Assembly (NCBI GenBank): GCA_025350865.1
Contig: JANXWZ010000210.1
Span: 1-59,528 of the forward strand
Length of the DNA: 59,528 nt
Source of the DNA: Rhodanobacteraceae bacterium
Lineage (GTDB): Bacteria > Acidobacteriota > Terriglobia > Terriglobales > Acidobacteriaceae
Direction of reading: 5' to 3'
A program made the translations under genes and the position numbers. Below the pieces are notes generated by a model that ran no database searches, was not told the DNA's origin, and worked only from the letters and a program-made list of their open reading frames with translations. Shown here piece after piece: positions 35,266 to 44,859 of this stretch (position 1 is the first letter of the stretch; every line of letters starts with the position of its first letter).

Positions 35266-35357
35266 GAGCCATGCATGTGCTCCGAAGCCTTCAAAGCCGT
35301 AAACGCCGGTGCCACCGCCAACGCGATCAGCAACGCTGCAATCAGAGTGTCATGCAT
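35262..35357 (-). CDS. Possible 31-residue membrane peptide
   Basis: A short frame starting ATG at 35357, with GAGG 8 bases upstream, encodes MHDTLIAALLIALAVAPAFT followed by a short polar tail rich in His and Lys. It would be a single membrane helix. Its stop interlocks with the stop of the convergent UDG gene. I do not recognise it; the good ribosome site and the clean hydrophobic pattern are the only support. Confidence 0.4.
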   Translation of the reverse strand: MHDTLIAALLIALAVAPAFTALKASEHMHGS

Positions 35358-35466
35358 GGAAGTACCTCGCCTGAACAGACTCCAACGGCTCGGTAATCCA
35401 TCGGCTTGGCGATTTGCTGCTTCCGTATTGCTGCGGATAGTAACCACGCAGGTGCGGACCGGCTGC

Positions 35467-36129
35467 CTACTGCGGCGGCATCAATTGCTTAACCGAGACG
35501 GTTGCAGGCGGTCGGGCCTGAAGCGTCGTCGGCGGGCCGCTCAGAAACATCCGCAGCGACGGTTTGCGCAGATACGCCTCCTGCGCGACTTTCACCATGG
35601 CCCCATCGGGCAGGCGCAGGTAGACGAACTCATGCAGCGTCGCCTTCAGCGTGCATTTTTGCGTGGGCATCGCTCGATCACTACCGGCGATAGACTCCGT
35701 CGGAATCACCACTTCCAGCCGCCCCGGTCTCTTCCACCGCGCAGGAAGGGAGTGAAACCCCGGTGCCACCCGGATCCGGTTGCAGCCTTCGTACGTGAAG
35801 TTAAGCGCCTGAGCGCCACCTTCGGGCGGCGTCACGAGATCCCCGCGGCCGCCACCCGCGAAATCATCCGGTCCGCCAAAGGTGGTGTATCCGCCGCTGC
35901 CGCCGCACGGAATCCCAGCTTCGCCTGTACTCCCGCCCACCTCCCCGCCAAAGCTGGGTACCGATCCGGAACACCAGTTAGGCTGCATGCGCACGGTGGG
36001 ATGCGTATCGTCGATCGCCAGAATATGCAGCCGCAAAGGATACTTCGACGGCTTCGCATCCTGTGCATGGGCCAACGGCACGACGGCCGACAGCAGGATC
36101 AAAGTCGGGAATAACCTGTGTACTTGCAT
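35467..36129 (-). CDS. Secreted protein of unknown function
   Basis: A 220-residue protein with a clear signal peptide (about 1-22, cleavage after AHA). A glycine-rich stretch follows at about 60-105 containing two cysteines (Cys53 and Cys75 region), then a mixed beta-rich C-terminus. A further cysteine pair (ECCN-like EGCN and QKCT) could form disulfides. I do not recognise a family and see no catalytic motif. A TTG one codon before the ATG is an alternative start. It lies downstream of clpC on the same strand but a hairpin separates them. Confidence 0.7.
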   Translation of the reverse strand: MQVHRLFPTLILLSAVVPLAHAQDAKPSKYPLRLHILAIDDTHPTVRMQPNWCSGSVPSFGGEVGGSTGEAGIPCGGSGGYTTFGGPDDFAGGGRGDLVTPPEGGAQALNFTYEGCNRIRVAPGFHSLPARWKRPGRLEVVIPTESIAGSDRAMPTQKCTLKATLHEFVYLRLPDGAMVKVAQEAYLRKPSLRMFLSGPPTTLQARPPATVSVKQLMPPQ

Positions 36130-36193
36130 CAAGGGATTCTCTCTCTCATGGACTGGATTTCGCGCCCCCGAGTTTCAATCCTATTCGCAACAG

Positions 36194-36224
36194 AAAAGGA
36201 CCCGCCAAATCGCGAGTCCCTTTT
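36194..36224. terminator. Terminator-like hairpin downstream of clpC
   Basis: AAAAGGACCCG (from 36194) pairs with CGCGAGTCCCTTTT (to 36224) with one bulge. On the minus strand it ends CCTTTTCTG about 30 bases after the clpC stop. It could also act on the plus strand. Confidence 0.6.
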
Positions 36225-36257
36225 CCGTTTTTATCCTGCTGTATCCGCGTCAGTCAC

Positions 36258-38720
<2,463 letters not shown>

Positions 38721-38879
38721 GCTCCCCCTTAGTAAAACCCGGCCCAAAATCTGTTGCTTATCAGTGTAATCGCGTGGGGGCTGGAGCGACATCCCCCAGA
38801 AGTTGTCCCTACACTATCAGTCCATCGGTTAGATGAACCATGTGCAAAAATGGTGCAGAAGCCACCGTTTCACCCTGCC

Positions 38880-39371
38880 TCACAACTTGTTCAGGTAATC
38901 GACAATATCGGCCTGGGTCCAGTTTTGCGCCCCGATGAACTTCCGGCGGATGACCCCCTGCCGGTCGATGATGTAAGTCTCCGGAATCATCACCGTGCCG
39001 TACATCTGGTTCACCTTCTGGTCGGCGTCGCGTACCGTCCGCACATTGACGTTGTGTTTGACGAGGAATTTGCGGTAAACGGTATCGTCCTGGTCGGTGC
39101 TGACGGCCACCACGGCGATATTGGGCAGCTTCTGCTGCAGGGTCAGCAGGCTGGGAAGCTCCTCCACGCAGGGCGCGCACCATGTCGCCCACAGGTTCAG
39201 AACCACCACCTTGCCTTTCAGCCTGCCCATATCTACGGTCTGGACGCCGTCGCTCATCACAAACGTGGGGGCCGGAATCCCTACGCTCCCTGGGTGCGAA
39301 CCGCGGTCACACCCTGTCATTGCCGCTATTCCCACCAGTAGTCCAATCCAGGTCGCCCGCACGCCTCGCAT
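38880..39371 (-). CDS. TlpA/ResA-like thioredoxin-fold lipoprotein
   Basis: A thiol-disulfide oxidoreductase probably acting in the periplasm on cytochrome c or other cysteine proteins. The chain of 163 residues begins MRGVRATWIGLLVGIAAMTGC, a signal with a lipobox-like MTGC, so it may be lipid-anchored. The redox site is WCAPC within LNLWATWCAPCVEELP, and the cis-Pro loop (MIPETYIID) is present. Two ATGs lie together; AGGA is better placed for the second. It is divergent from the glycosyltransferase gene by 22 bases. Confidence 0.88.
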   Translation of the reverse strand: MRGVRATWIGLLVGIAAMTGCDRGSHPGSVGIPAPTFVMSDGVQTVDMGRLKGKVVVLNLWATWCAPCVEELPSLLTLQQKLPNIAVVAVSTDQDDTVYRKFLVKHNVNVRTVRDADQKVNQMYGTVMIPETYIIDRQGVIRRKFIGAQNWTQADIVDYLNKL

Positions 39372-39379
39372 CATGTTCC

Positions 39380-39385
39380 TATAAT
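39380..39385 (+). promoter_or_regulatory. Possible -10 box (TATAAT) of a leaderless glycosyltransferase transcript
   Basis: A consensus TATAAT ends 8 bases before the GTG start at 39394, which would place the transcription start at about the start codon. No good -35 box is visible at the usual distance, so the site may be chance. Confidence 0.3.
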
Positions 39386-39393
39386 ACGAAGTC

Positions 39394-40527
39394 GTGGACG
39401 CCCTCGACGCATTGACCAGCACAACCATCGCCGAATACGAGCCGGAACCGCATCAATCCGTGCCTCCCCAGCAATTCGAGCCCTCTCTCCTGCTCTCCGT
39501 CATCATTCCGGCGCGCAACGAGCAGGAGTCGCTACCCGCCTGCATCGAATCACTCGTCTCCCAGTCGGAACTGGGTTTTAAACTGGGCAAGGAGTGGGAA
39601 CTCATCCTCGTCGACGACCGGTCCAGCGACGCAACTCCCGCCATCATGGCCGAAGCAGCCATGCTCCCCGGGGTCCGCGTGATGGAGGCACTGCCGCTGG
39701 ACGAATCGCCGGACGCCTGGTTTACAGGAAAAACCAACGCCTGCTGGACTGGAGCGCAGGCTTCAGAGGGCGGGCTGCTCCTCTTTACCGATGCGGACAC
39801 AATCCACCAGCCGGGCGACCTGTCCCGCGCCTGCCATGAGCTCGAAAAGTATGGTGCGGCGATGCTCTCGTACTCGCCGCAGCAGCTCACCACCGGGCTT
39901 CTGCAGCGAATGTTGATGCCGCTGGTGTTCGCTGAGCTGGCGATCGCTTACCCGCCCAACCGCGTGAACCAGCCGGACGACCGCACAGCCGCCGCCAATG
40001 GCCAGTTCATCCTGGTGCGGCAGGAGGACTACTTCGCGGTCGGGGGGCATCGCGGGGTAGGCCGCAGTGTCCTTGAAGATGTCGCGCTGGCGCACAACTT
40101 CAAGCGCAGCAAGCGCGCCGTTCGGTTCCGCTATGCTTCGGACGCCTTGTCGACGCGAATGTACCGCACCAACGCGGCGATGATCGAGGGCTGGACGAAG
40201 AATCTTGCGCTGCTTTTCACCACGCCAGTTCCCATGGCGCTGATCGCGCTACTCGTTTTTCTGCTTGCTGTCGGCCTGCCCATTGTGGCGCTGACGTGGC
40301 CCTTCACAATCTATTGGCAGCCGATCATTCTGTGGGTGGTTTGGTTTCGCGGGTTGTGGGGATTCTTCGCGCGGGTCTCAAAGTCTAACTTTCCGATTCC
40401 TGACCGAATCCTCGCGCTGTTCGGCATCCCCTTGTTCTCCTGGCTGCTGATCCGGAGCTACATCCAGGTTCGTGTCCTCAAAAAAGTAGCCTGGAAGGGC
40501 CGCACCTACTCCACAAAGTCCCGCTGA
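39394..40527 (+). CDS. Membrane glycosyltransferase family 2 (HpnB/CrtQ-like)
   Basis: A 377-residue GT-A glycosyltransferase with SVIIPARNEQESL (about 35-47), the LVDDRSSDAT nucleotide-sugar segment and DAD in LLFTDADTIHQPG. Three hydrophobic helices follow near the C-terminus (about 278-345). The layout matches HpnB-like enzymes of hopanoid loci and carotenoid-type glycosyltransferases, which act on lipid acceptors at the inner membrane. No hopanoid genes are adjacent, so the acceptor is unknown. GTG at 39394 is the only reasonable upstream start; no ribosome site is visible. Confidence 0.82.
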   Translation: MDALDALTSTTIAEYEPEPHQSVPPQQFEPSLLLSVIIPARNEQESLPACIESLVSQSELGFKLGKEWELILVDDRSSDATPAIMAEAAMLPGVRVMEALPLDESPDAWFTGKTNACWTGAQASEGGLLLFTDADTIHQPGDLSRACHELEKYGAAMLSYSPQQLTTGLLQRMLMPLVFAELAIAYPPNRVNQPDDRTAAANGQFILVRQEDYFAVGGHRGVGRSVLEDVALAHNFKRSKRAVRFRYASDALSTRMYRTNAAMIEGWTKNLALLFTTPVPMALIALLVFLLAVGLPIVALTWPFTIYWQPIILWVVWFRGLWGFFARVSKSNFPIPDRILALFGIPLFSWLLIRSYIQVRVLKKVAWKGRTYSTKSR

Positions 40528-40611
40528 AGAATCCAAACGCTACCCGCGCCAATCTAAAATAGTGAAGTTGGTAGCTGCCGCAAGCTGTTCCGGACCGTCC
40601 TATAACTCCTT

Positions 40612-41028
40612 ATGATCTTTCTTACCCGAAAAGCCGAGTTCTCCGCCGCGCACTTCTACTGGAACGACGACCTGTCCCCGGAAGAGAACGAGCATGTCTT
40701 CGGCAAGTGCGCCAATCGCAATGGGCACGGGCACAATTACACGCTTGAGGTAACCGTTTCAGGTGAAATTGATCCCGTGAGTGGATTCGTTGTCGACCTC
40801 AAGGTGCTCAAGGACATCATGGAGCACGAAGTTGTCGGGGTGTACGATCACCGGCATTTGAACCACGAAATTCCCGACTTCAAGACCGTTATCCCGACGA
40901 CGGAGAATATTGCGATTGCGGCATGGAAGCGTTTGGACGGCAAGATACCCGGCGCTAAGCTACATAAGATCCGGGTTTACGAAACACCAGACCTATACGC
41001 CGACTTCTACGGGCAGGGTGCGCTGTGA
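40612..41028 (+). CDS. 6-pyruvoyl-tetrahydropterin synthase / QueD family protein, copy 1
   Basis: PTPS/QueD enzymes act on 7,8-dihydroneopterin triphosphate, the product of FolE, to make pyruvoyl-tetrahydropterin or 6-carboxy-tetrahydropterin (queuosine pathway). The 138-residue chain has zinc ligands His14, His39 and His41, catalytic Cys33, the Asp79-His80 pair and Glu124. It overlaps copy 2 by 4 bases, and folE follows 24 bases after copy 2, so the three genes form an operon. Which pterin product each copy makes cannot be decided by eye. Confidence 0.88.
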   Translation: MIFLTRKAEFSAAHFYWNDDLSPEENEHVFGKCANRNGHGHNYTLEVTVSGEIDPVSGFVVDLKVLKDIMEHEVVGVYDHRHLNHEIPDFKTVIPTTENIAIAAWKRLDGKIPGAKLHKIRVYETPDLYADFYGQGAL

Positions 41029-41435
41029 AAGCCTTTCTCAATCGCCGGTATCACTTCAGCGCTTCGCACCGCCTGCATGCCGAATCCCTGACGGATGAGC
41101 AGAATCGCAACACCTTCGGCAAATGCAATAACCCCTTCGGCCACGGGCACAACTACATTGCAACAGTACGGCTCTCGGGCCCGGTCGACGCCCGAACGGG
41201 AATGGTGGCCAACCTTGCCGACCTCGACCGTTTCGCCACCGATAACCTGCTGGGCCGCTATCATCTGGTCAACCTGAACACGCTGCCCGAGTTCGAGCAG
41301 GTGGTTCCCACGACCGAGAACCTCGCCATCGAAGTCCATCGCATCTTCGGCGGTTTTACGGATGCATTCCTCGAAAGCGTCGATGTCGAAGAGACGCCTA
41401 ACAACTCATTTACCTATGTAACGCCGTCGATCTAA
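41025..41435 (+). CDS. 6-pyruvoyl-tetrahydropterin synthase / QueD family protein, copy 2
   Basis: The 136-residue paralogue starts with GTG overlapping the stop of copy 1 (GTGA). Zinc ligands His15, His40 and His42, Cys34, the PTTENLAI segment and the ETPNN block with its catalytic Glu are kept. At the place of the Asp-His pair the Asp is replaced by Tyr79, while His80 stays. That change and the ETPNN/ETPD difference from copy 1 suggest different activities for the two. It is followed by folE. Confidence 0.88.
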   Translation: MKAFLNRRYHFSASHRLHAESLTDEQNRNTFGKCNNPFGHGHNYIATVRLSGPVDARTGMVANLADLDRFATDNLLGRYHLVNLNTLPEFEQVVPTTENLAIEVHRIFGGFTDAFLESVDVEETPNNSFTYVTPSI

Positions 41436-41459
41436 GAGCAGAAAGGCAGCGCAATCCGA

Positions 41460-42071
41460 ATGGCTACTCCTACCGATCAGTTCGTCGTCCCTTCCTCCCT
41501 CGATACCGCCAGCACGCAGGATATCTACCGCGAGCTGCTTCGCCGTCTGGGCGAAGACCCCAACCGCGATGGCCTCGCCGACACACCGGCACGCGTCGAG
41601 AAGTCGATGGACTTCCTGACCCGCGGCTACAACCAGACCGTCACCGAAGTTCTCCATGACGCGCTTTTCGATGTCGACTACGACGAGATGGTCATCGTCA
41701 AGGACATTGAATTCTTTTCGCTCTGCGAGCACCACATGCTGCCGTTTTTCGGCAAGGCCCACGTGGCCTACGTCCCGAACAAGAAGGTGATCGGCTTGTC
41801 CAAAGCCGCGCGCCTGGTGGACGTCTTCGCACGACGCCTGCAGGTCCAGGAGCGGCTGACCCAGCAGGTTGCCGAGGCTATCGACGAAGCCATTCATCCG
41901 CAGGGAGTTGGCGTCGTGATTGAGGCACAGCATATGTGCATGATGATGCGAGGCGTCGAAAAGCAGCACTCCAGCACGATTACTTCGGCCATGCTTGGCG
42001 TATTCAAGAGCCAGCTCCAGACTCGCAACGAGTTTCTGTCGCTGGTTCGTGGAAACCGCTCTGGCCTCTAA
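41460..42071 (+). CDS. folE: GTP cyclohydrolase I FolE
   Basis: FolE opens GTP to 7,8-dihydroneopterin triphosphate, the shared precursor of folate, pterin cofactors and queuosine. The 203-residue product is of normal length with [18 protein letters not shown] (zinc Cys and active-site His), [11 protein letters not shown] and [10 protein letters not shown] (second zinc Cys). It is the last gene of the PTPS-PTPS-folE run and directly supplies the substrate of both upstream enzymes. Confidence 0.96.
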   Translation: MATPTDQFVVPSSLDTASTQDIYRELLRRLGEDPNRDGLADTPARVEKSMDFLTRGYNQTVTEVLHDALFDVDYDEMVIVKDIEFFSLCEHHMLPFFGKAHVAYVPNKKVIGLSKAARLVDVFARRLQVQERLTQQVAEAIDEAIHPQGVGVVIEAQHMCMMMRGVEKQHSSTITSAMLGVFKSQLQTRNEFLSLVRGNRSGL

Positions 42072-42132
42072 CTGTCATCTGGAAACGGCCGGCTTTTGCA
42101 TCTCGGCCAGCGAAGCCTTAGGCTAGAGCTTC

Positions 42133-43026
42133 ATGTCATTGAACGGGCTCCTAGTATTAGACAAACCTTCCAGTATGACCTCGCATGACGCAGTGTCACT
42201 CGTCCGCCGCGCTACCGGAGAGAAATCCATCGGTCACCTCGGAACTCTCGACCCGATGGCAACCGGCGTCCTGCCGCTTCTGCTTGGCCGTTACACTCGG
42301 CTGGCGCAGTTTTTCGCCCAAGCGGAGAAGGAATACACCGGGCACATCCGGTTCGGCCTCGCGACGGACACTTACGACGCCGACGGTACGGCAGTGTCCG
42401 AGCCAATGCCACTGACCCTTTGCCTCGACCAGCTCCGTGAACTGGCCAAGCCGTTTCACGGCGATATCGACCAGCTTCCGCCAATTTATTCCGCGAAGAA
42501 GCTCGGTGGGGTGCCTGCCCATAAGCTCGCCCGCGCCGGGCAGCCCGTCCCGGTCAAGCCAGCACGTATCACGATCCACGATTTCCAACTGCTGTCGCTT
42601 GAAGGCGATACGGCGAGCTTTACGATGACGGTTTCAGCCGGTGGCTATGTCCGTTCCGTTGCCCACGAACTCGGCCAACTCGCTGGTTGTGGAGCCCATC
42701 TCTCTATCCTGCGCCGTACCCGCGCGGGAGCTTTTACGCTGGCGCAGACGATCACCGTCGACCGGCTAAAAGCAGCCGCCGATACCTCCGACCCGGAGAC
42801 CGCCTTTGCCGAGATCCTGCCACATCCCCGCACGCTGCTCACGGAGATGCCATCTGTGACGGTCGACGAGCAGACAGCGGGCCGCCTGCGCAACGGCATG
42901 CAGGTCAACCTCCCCGACTACTCAAACGCTCCGCTGGTGAAGGTCTTCACCAGCCCCACGGAGTTGATCGGGATCACCCGCCGGATCGCGGGAACGCTGA
43001 TGCATCCGCACGTAATGATCGGGTAA
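42133..43026 (+). CDS. truB: tRNA pseudouridine(55) synthase TruB
   Basis: TruB makes pseudouridine 55 in the T-loop of tRNAs. The 297-residue protein has GHLGTLDPMATGVLP with catalytic Asp40, the KEYTG segment, and the SAGGYVRSVAHELG RNA-binding block; the short C-terminal extension resembles a PUA-like tail. Starts at ATG 42133, 61 bases after folE. Rbf A or rpsO, its common neighbours, are absent. Confidence 0.95.
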   Translation: MSLNGLLVLDKPSSMTSHDAVSLVRRATGEKSIGHLGTLDPMATGVLPLLLGRYTRLAQFFAQAEKEYTGHIRFGLATDTYDADGTAVSEPMPLTLCLDQLRELAKPFHGDIDQLPPIYSAKKLGGVPAHKLARAGQPVPVKPARITIHDFQLLSLEGDTASFTMTVSAGGYVRSVAHELGQLAGCGAHLSILRRTRAGAFTLAQTITVDRLKAAADTSDPETAFAEILPHPRTLLTEMPSVTVDEQTAGRLRNGMQVNLPDYSNAPLVKVFTSPTELIGITRRIAGTLMHPHVMIG

Positions 43027-43118
43027 CGCTCCAACGCAAATCTAACGAAAAATGGTGTCATCCTTCGTCAAAGTCGGAGGACCTGCTTTTGTACTCTTTG
43101 ATCGGGTGCGCCGACCTT

Positions 43119-43159
43119 CCGGGTGCCCCATCTCAATCGGCCTCATCGGTTGAGGTGGG
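43119..43159. repeat. Dispersed hairpin repeat, copy C (between truB and the SGNH esterase)
   Basis: CCGGGTGCCCCATCTCAAT opens the element and is identical over its first 19 bases to copy A at 4221. CCCATCTCAA (43127-43136) pairs with TTGAGGTGGG (43150-43159) with one wobble. It lies between convergent genes and may help termination. Confidence 0.75.
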
Positions 43160-43184
43160 TTCACTGAGGTCGGTTTGCCAACCC

Positions 43185-43928
43185 CTACCGCCGTAACAAC
43201 GCCTCGACCAGAGGCAACACGTTCTTCGCGACCACCTCATTCCCCTGATCGGTCGCGTGCGTCTTATCCGCCTGCATCATCCCGTCCACGCCGTAGACAT
43301 CTTTCAGCAGGAAGGGAAGTACCGGGGCCTGGTACTTCTTGCCCAGCGCGGGATAGTTTGCCGTAAAGGCGTTGACGTAGTCCGGCCCATAGTCCGGTGG
43401 CAACGTGATCCCCGCTATCACCACCTTGATACCGGCCTTTTGGAGCCCTTCAATCATGGTGGCGAGGTTGGTGCGGGTGGTCTGGACCTTCAGGCCGCGC
43501 AGCCCATCATTGCCGCCGAACTCCAGCACGACGACCGCCGGCTTCATCCTGATGATCCCCGCCAGCCGGTCCACGCCATCTTTCGTGGTGTTTCCGCTGA
43601 TCCCCTCATTGACTACGCGATAGCGATATCCATCACGGTCCAGATCCTTCTGCAGGAAGTCCGGATAGCTCTGCCCCGGGTCCGCTCCATAGCCTGCGGT
43701 GAGGCTGTCGCCGAAGCAAACCACCAAGGGGCGCGTGTCCGGACCCACTTCGGCCTTTGCCGGGGCGGCAACTGGAACCGCCGGGCTGGGAGCCTCGACT
43801 GCAGCTTTCGGCGCCGAACTGACGCTTCGGTTCATGTCCGAGGCCGCCTGCGAACCGGAGTCCGCCTTACATCCCCCGAACCCGCAGGCGAGTAGGGCTA
43901 AAATGAACGAAGATAAAAATCTCGGCAT
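43185..43928 (-). CDS. SGNH/GDSL esterase (TesA-type arylesterase), lipoprotein
   Basis: A 247-residue hydrolase that cleaves ester or thioester bonds of small acyl substrates. The signal ends in a lipobox-like GFGGC (Cys20), so it is probably lipid-anchored in the periplasm. SGNH blocks are clear: FGDSLTAGYG (Ser), a Gly in NEGISGNTT, FGGNDGL (Asn) and KTHATDQG (His). A low-complexity Ala/Pro linker separates the lipobox from the domain. It ends convergently with truB. Lysophospholipase activity is possible. Confidence 0.9.
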   Translation of the reverse strand: MPRFLSSFILALLACGFGGCKADSGSQAASDMNRSVSSAPKAAVEAPSPAVPVAAPAKAEVGPDTRPLVVCFGDSLTAGYGADPGQSYPDFLQKDLDRDGYRYRVVNEGISGNTTKDGVDRLAGIIRMKPAVVVLEFGGNDGLRGLKVQTTRTNLATMIEGLQKAGIKVVIAGITLPPDYGPDYVNAFTANYPALGKKYQAPVLPFLLKDVYGVDGMMQADKTHATDQGNEVVAKNVLPLVEALLRR

Positions 43929-43990
43929 CGTTCCAACATAGCAAAACCGCGCCCCACTGATCAGACCACGGATGCAGGCGTCAAATCACG

Positions 43991-44764
43991 ATGCGGAAAG
44001 AGACAAGTTTGATTGATACACAGACTGAAGTGAAAAGCGGCGCCGAGGCTCCCACAGCACGGCCCGCCATGATCAAAGTTGCGGGCCTGCATAAGTCCAT
44101 CCGCAACGGCGCCCGTATGGTCGACATCCTGAAGGGTCTCGATTTTGAAATCCCCACCGGCCAGTTTGCCGCCATTATGGGCTCGTCCGGCTCGGGAAAG
44201 TCGACGCTGCTCGGCCTGCTCGCCGGCCTTGACACGCCATCTTCGGGCGACGTCTTCGTCAACGGAACATCCATCTCTTACCTGCCGGAAGACAAGCTGG
44301 CCCAGGTCCGTGGCCGATCCATTGGCTTCGTCTTCCAGTCCTACCAGCTCATTCCGACGCTTACTGCGTTTGAAAACGTGCTGCTGCCCTACGAACTGAA
44401 CGCCGAGAGTCAATCCGACGGCAAAGCCCGCGCGCTTTCGCTGTTGCAGAGCGTCGGTCTCTCGGACCGCCTCGACCACTACCCAGTTCAGCTTTCGGGA
44501 GGCGAGCAGCAGCGTGTCGCGCTGGCTCGGGCCTTCGTCCTCCGCCCACCCATCGTTCTCGCCGACGAACCGACTGGCAACCTCGACTCAACCAACGGCT
44601 CCCACGTCCTCGAACTCCTGCTGAACCTTAACAAGACCGAAGGCACCACACTCGTGCTGGTCACGCACGACCCCGTCCTCGCCACCTACGCCGACCGCCG
44701 CATCGTCCTTAGAGACGGCCTGATCATCTCCGACGACATCAACCTGAACCCCGCCACCCTCTAA
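43991..44764 (+). CDS. ABC transporter ATP-binding protein (LolD/MacB type)
   Basis: A 257-residue ATPase with Walker [10 protein letters not shown], signature [14 protein letters not shown] and Walker [13 protein letters not shown], the last marking the MacB/LolD/FtsE group that powers lipoprotein or small-molecule export by mechanotransmission. About 27 residues before the core (starting [10 protein letters not shown]) are poorly conserved, so a start near 44072 is possible. The FtsX-type permease gene follows 95 bases downstream, with a hairpin repeat between them. Confidence 0.92.
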   Translation: MRKETSLIDTQTEVKSGAEAPTARPAMIKVAGLHKSIRNGARMVDILKGLDFEIPTGQFAAIMGSSGSGKSTLLGLLAGLDTPSSGDVFVNGTSISYLPEDKLAQVRGRSIGFVFQSYQLIPTLTAFENVLLPYELNAESQSDGKARALSLLQSVGLSDRLDHYPVQLSGGEQQRVALARAFVLRPPIVLADEPTGNLDSTNGSHVLELLLNLNKTEGTTLVLVTHDPVLATYADRRIVLRDGLIISDDINLNPATL

Positions 44765-44771
44765 CAAATGT

Positions 44772-44809
44772 CCGGGTGGCCCGTTCATCGCGTATTTGCG
44801 ATGAGTTGG
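44772..44809. repeat. Dispersed hairpin repeat, copy D (between ABC ATPase and permease genes)
   Basis: CCGGGTGGCCCGTT opens the element. TCATCGC pairs with GCGATGA around GTATTT, with looser pairing of the outer CC/GG. It matches the plan of copies at 4221, 31464 and 43119 and stands in the 95-base space of a putative operon. Confidence 0.65.
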
Positions 44810-44859
44810 ATGTACGCCCTAACTCAGCCCCGTCCATCAAGAGGTAGATCCTCAGCACG

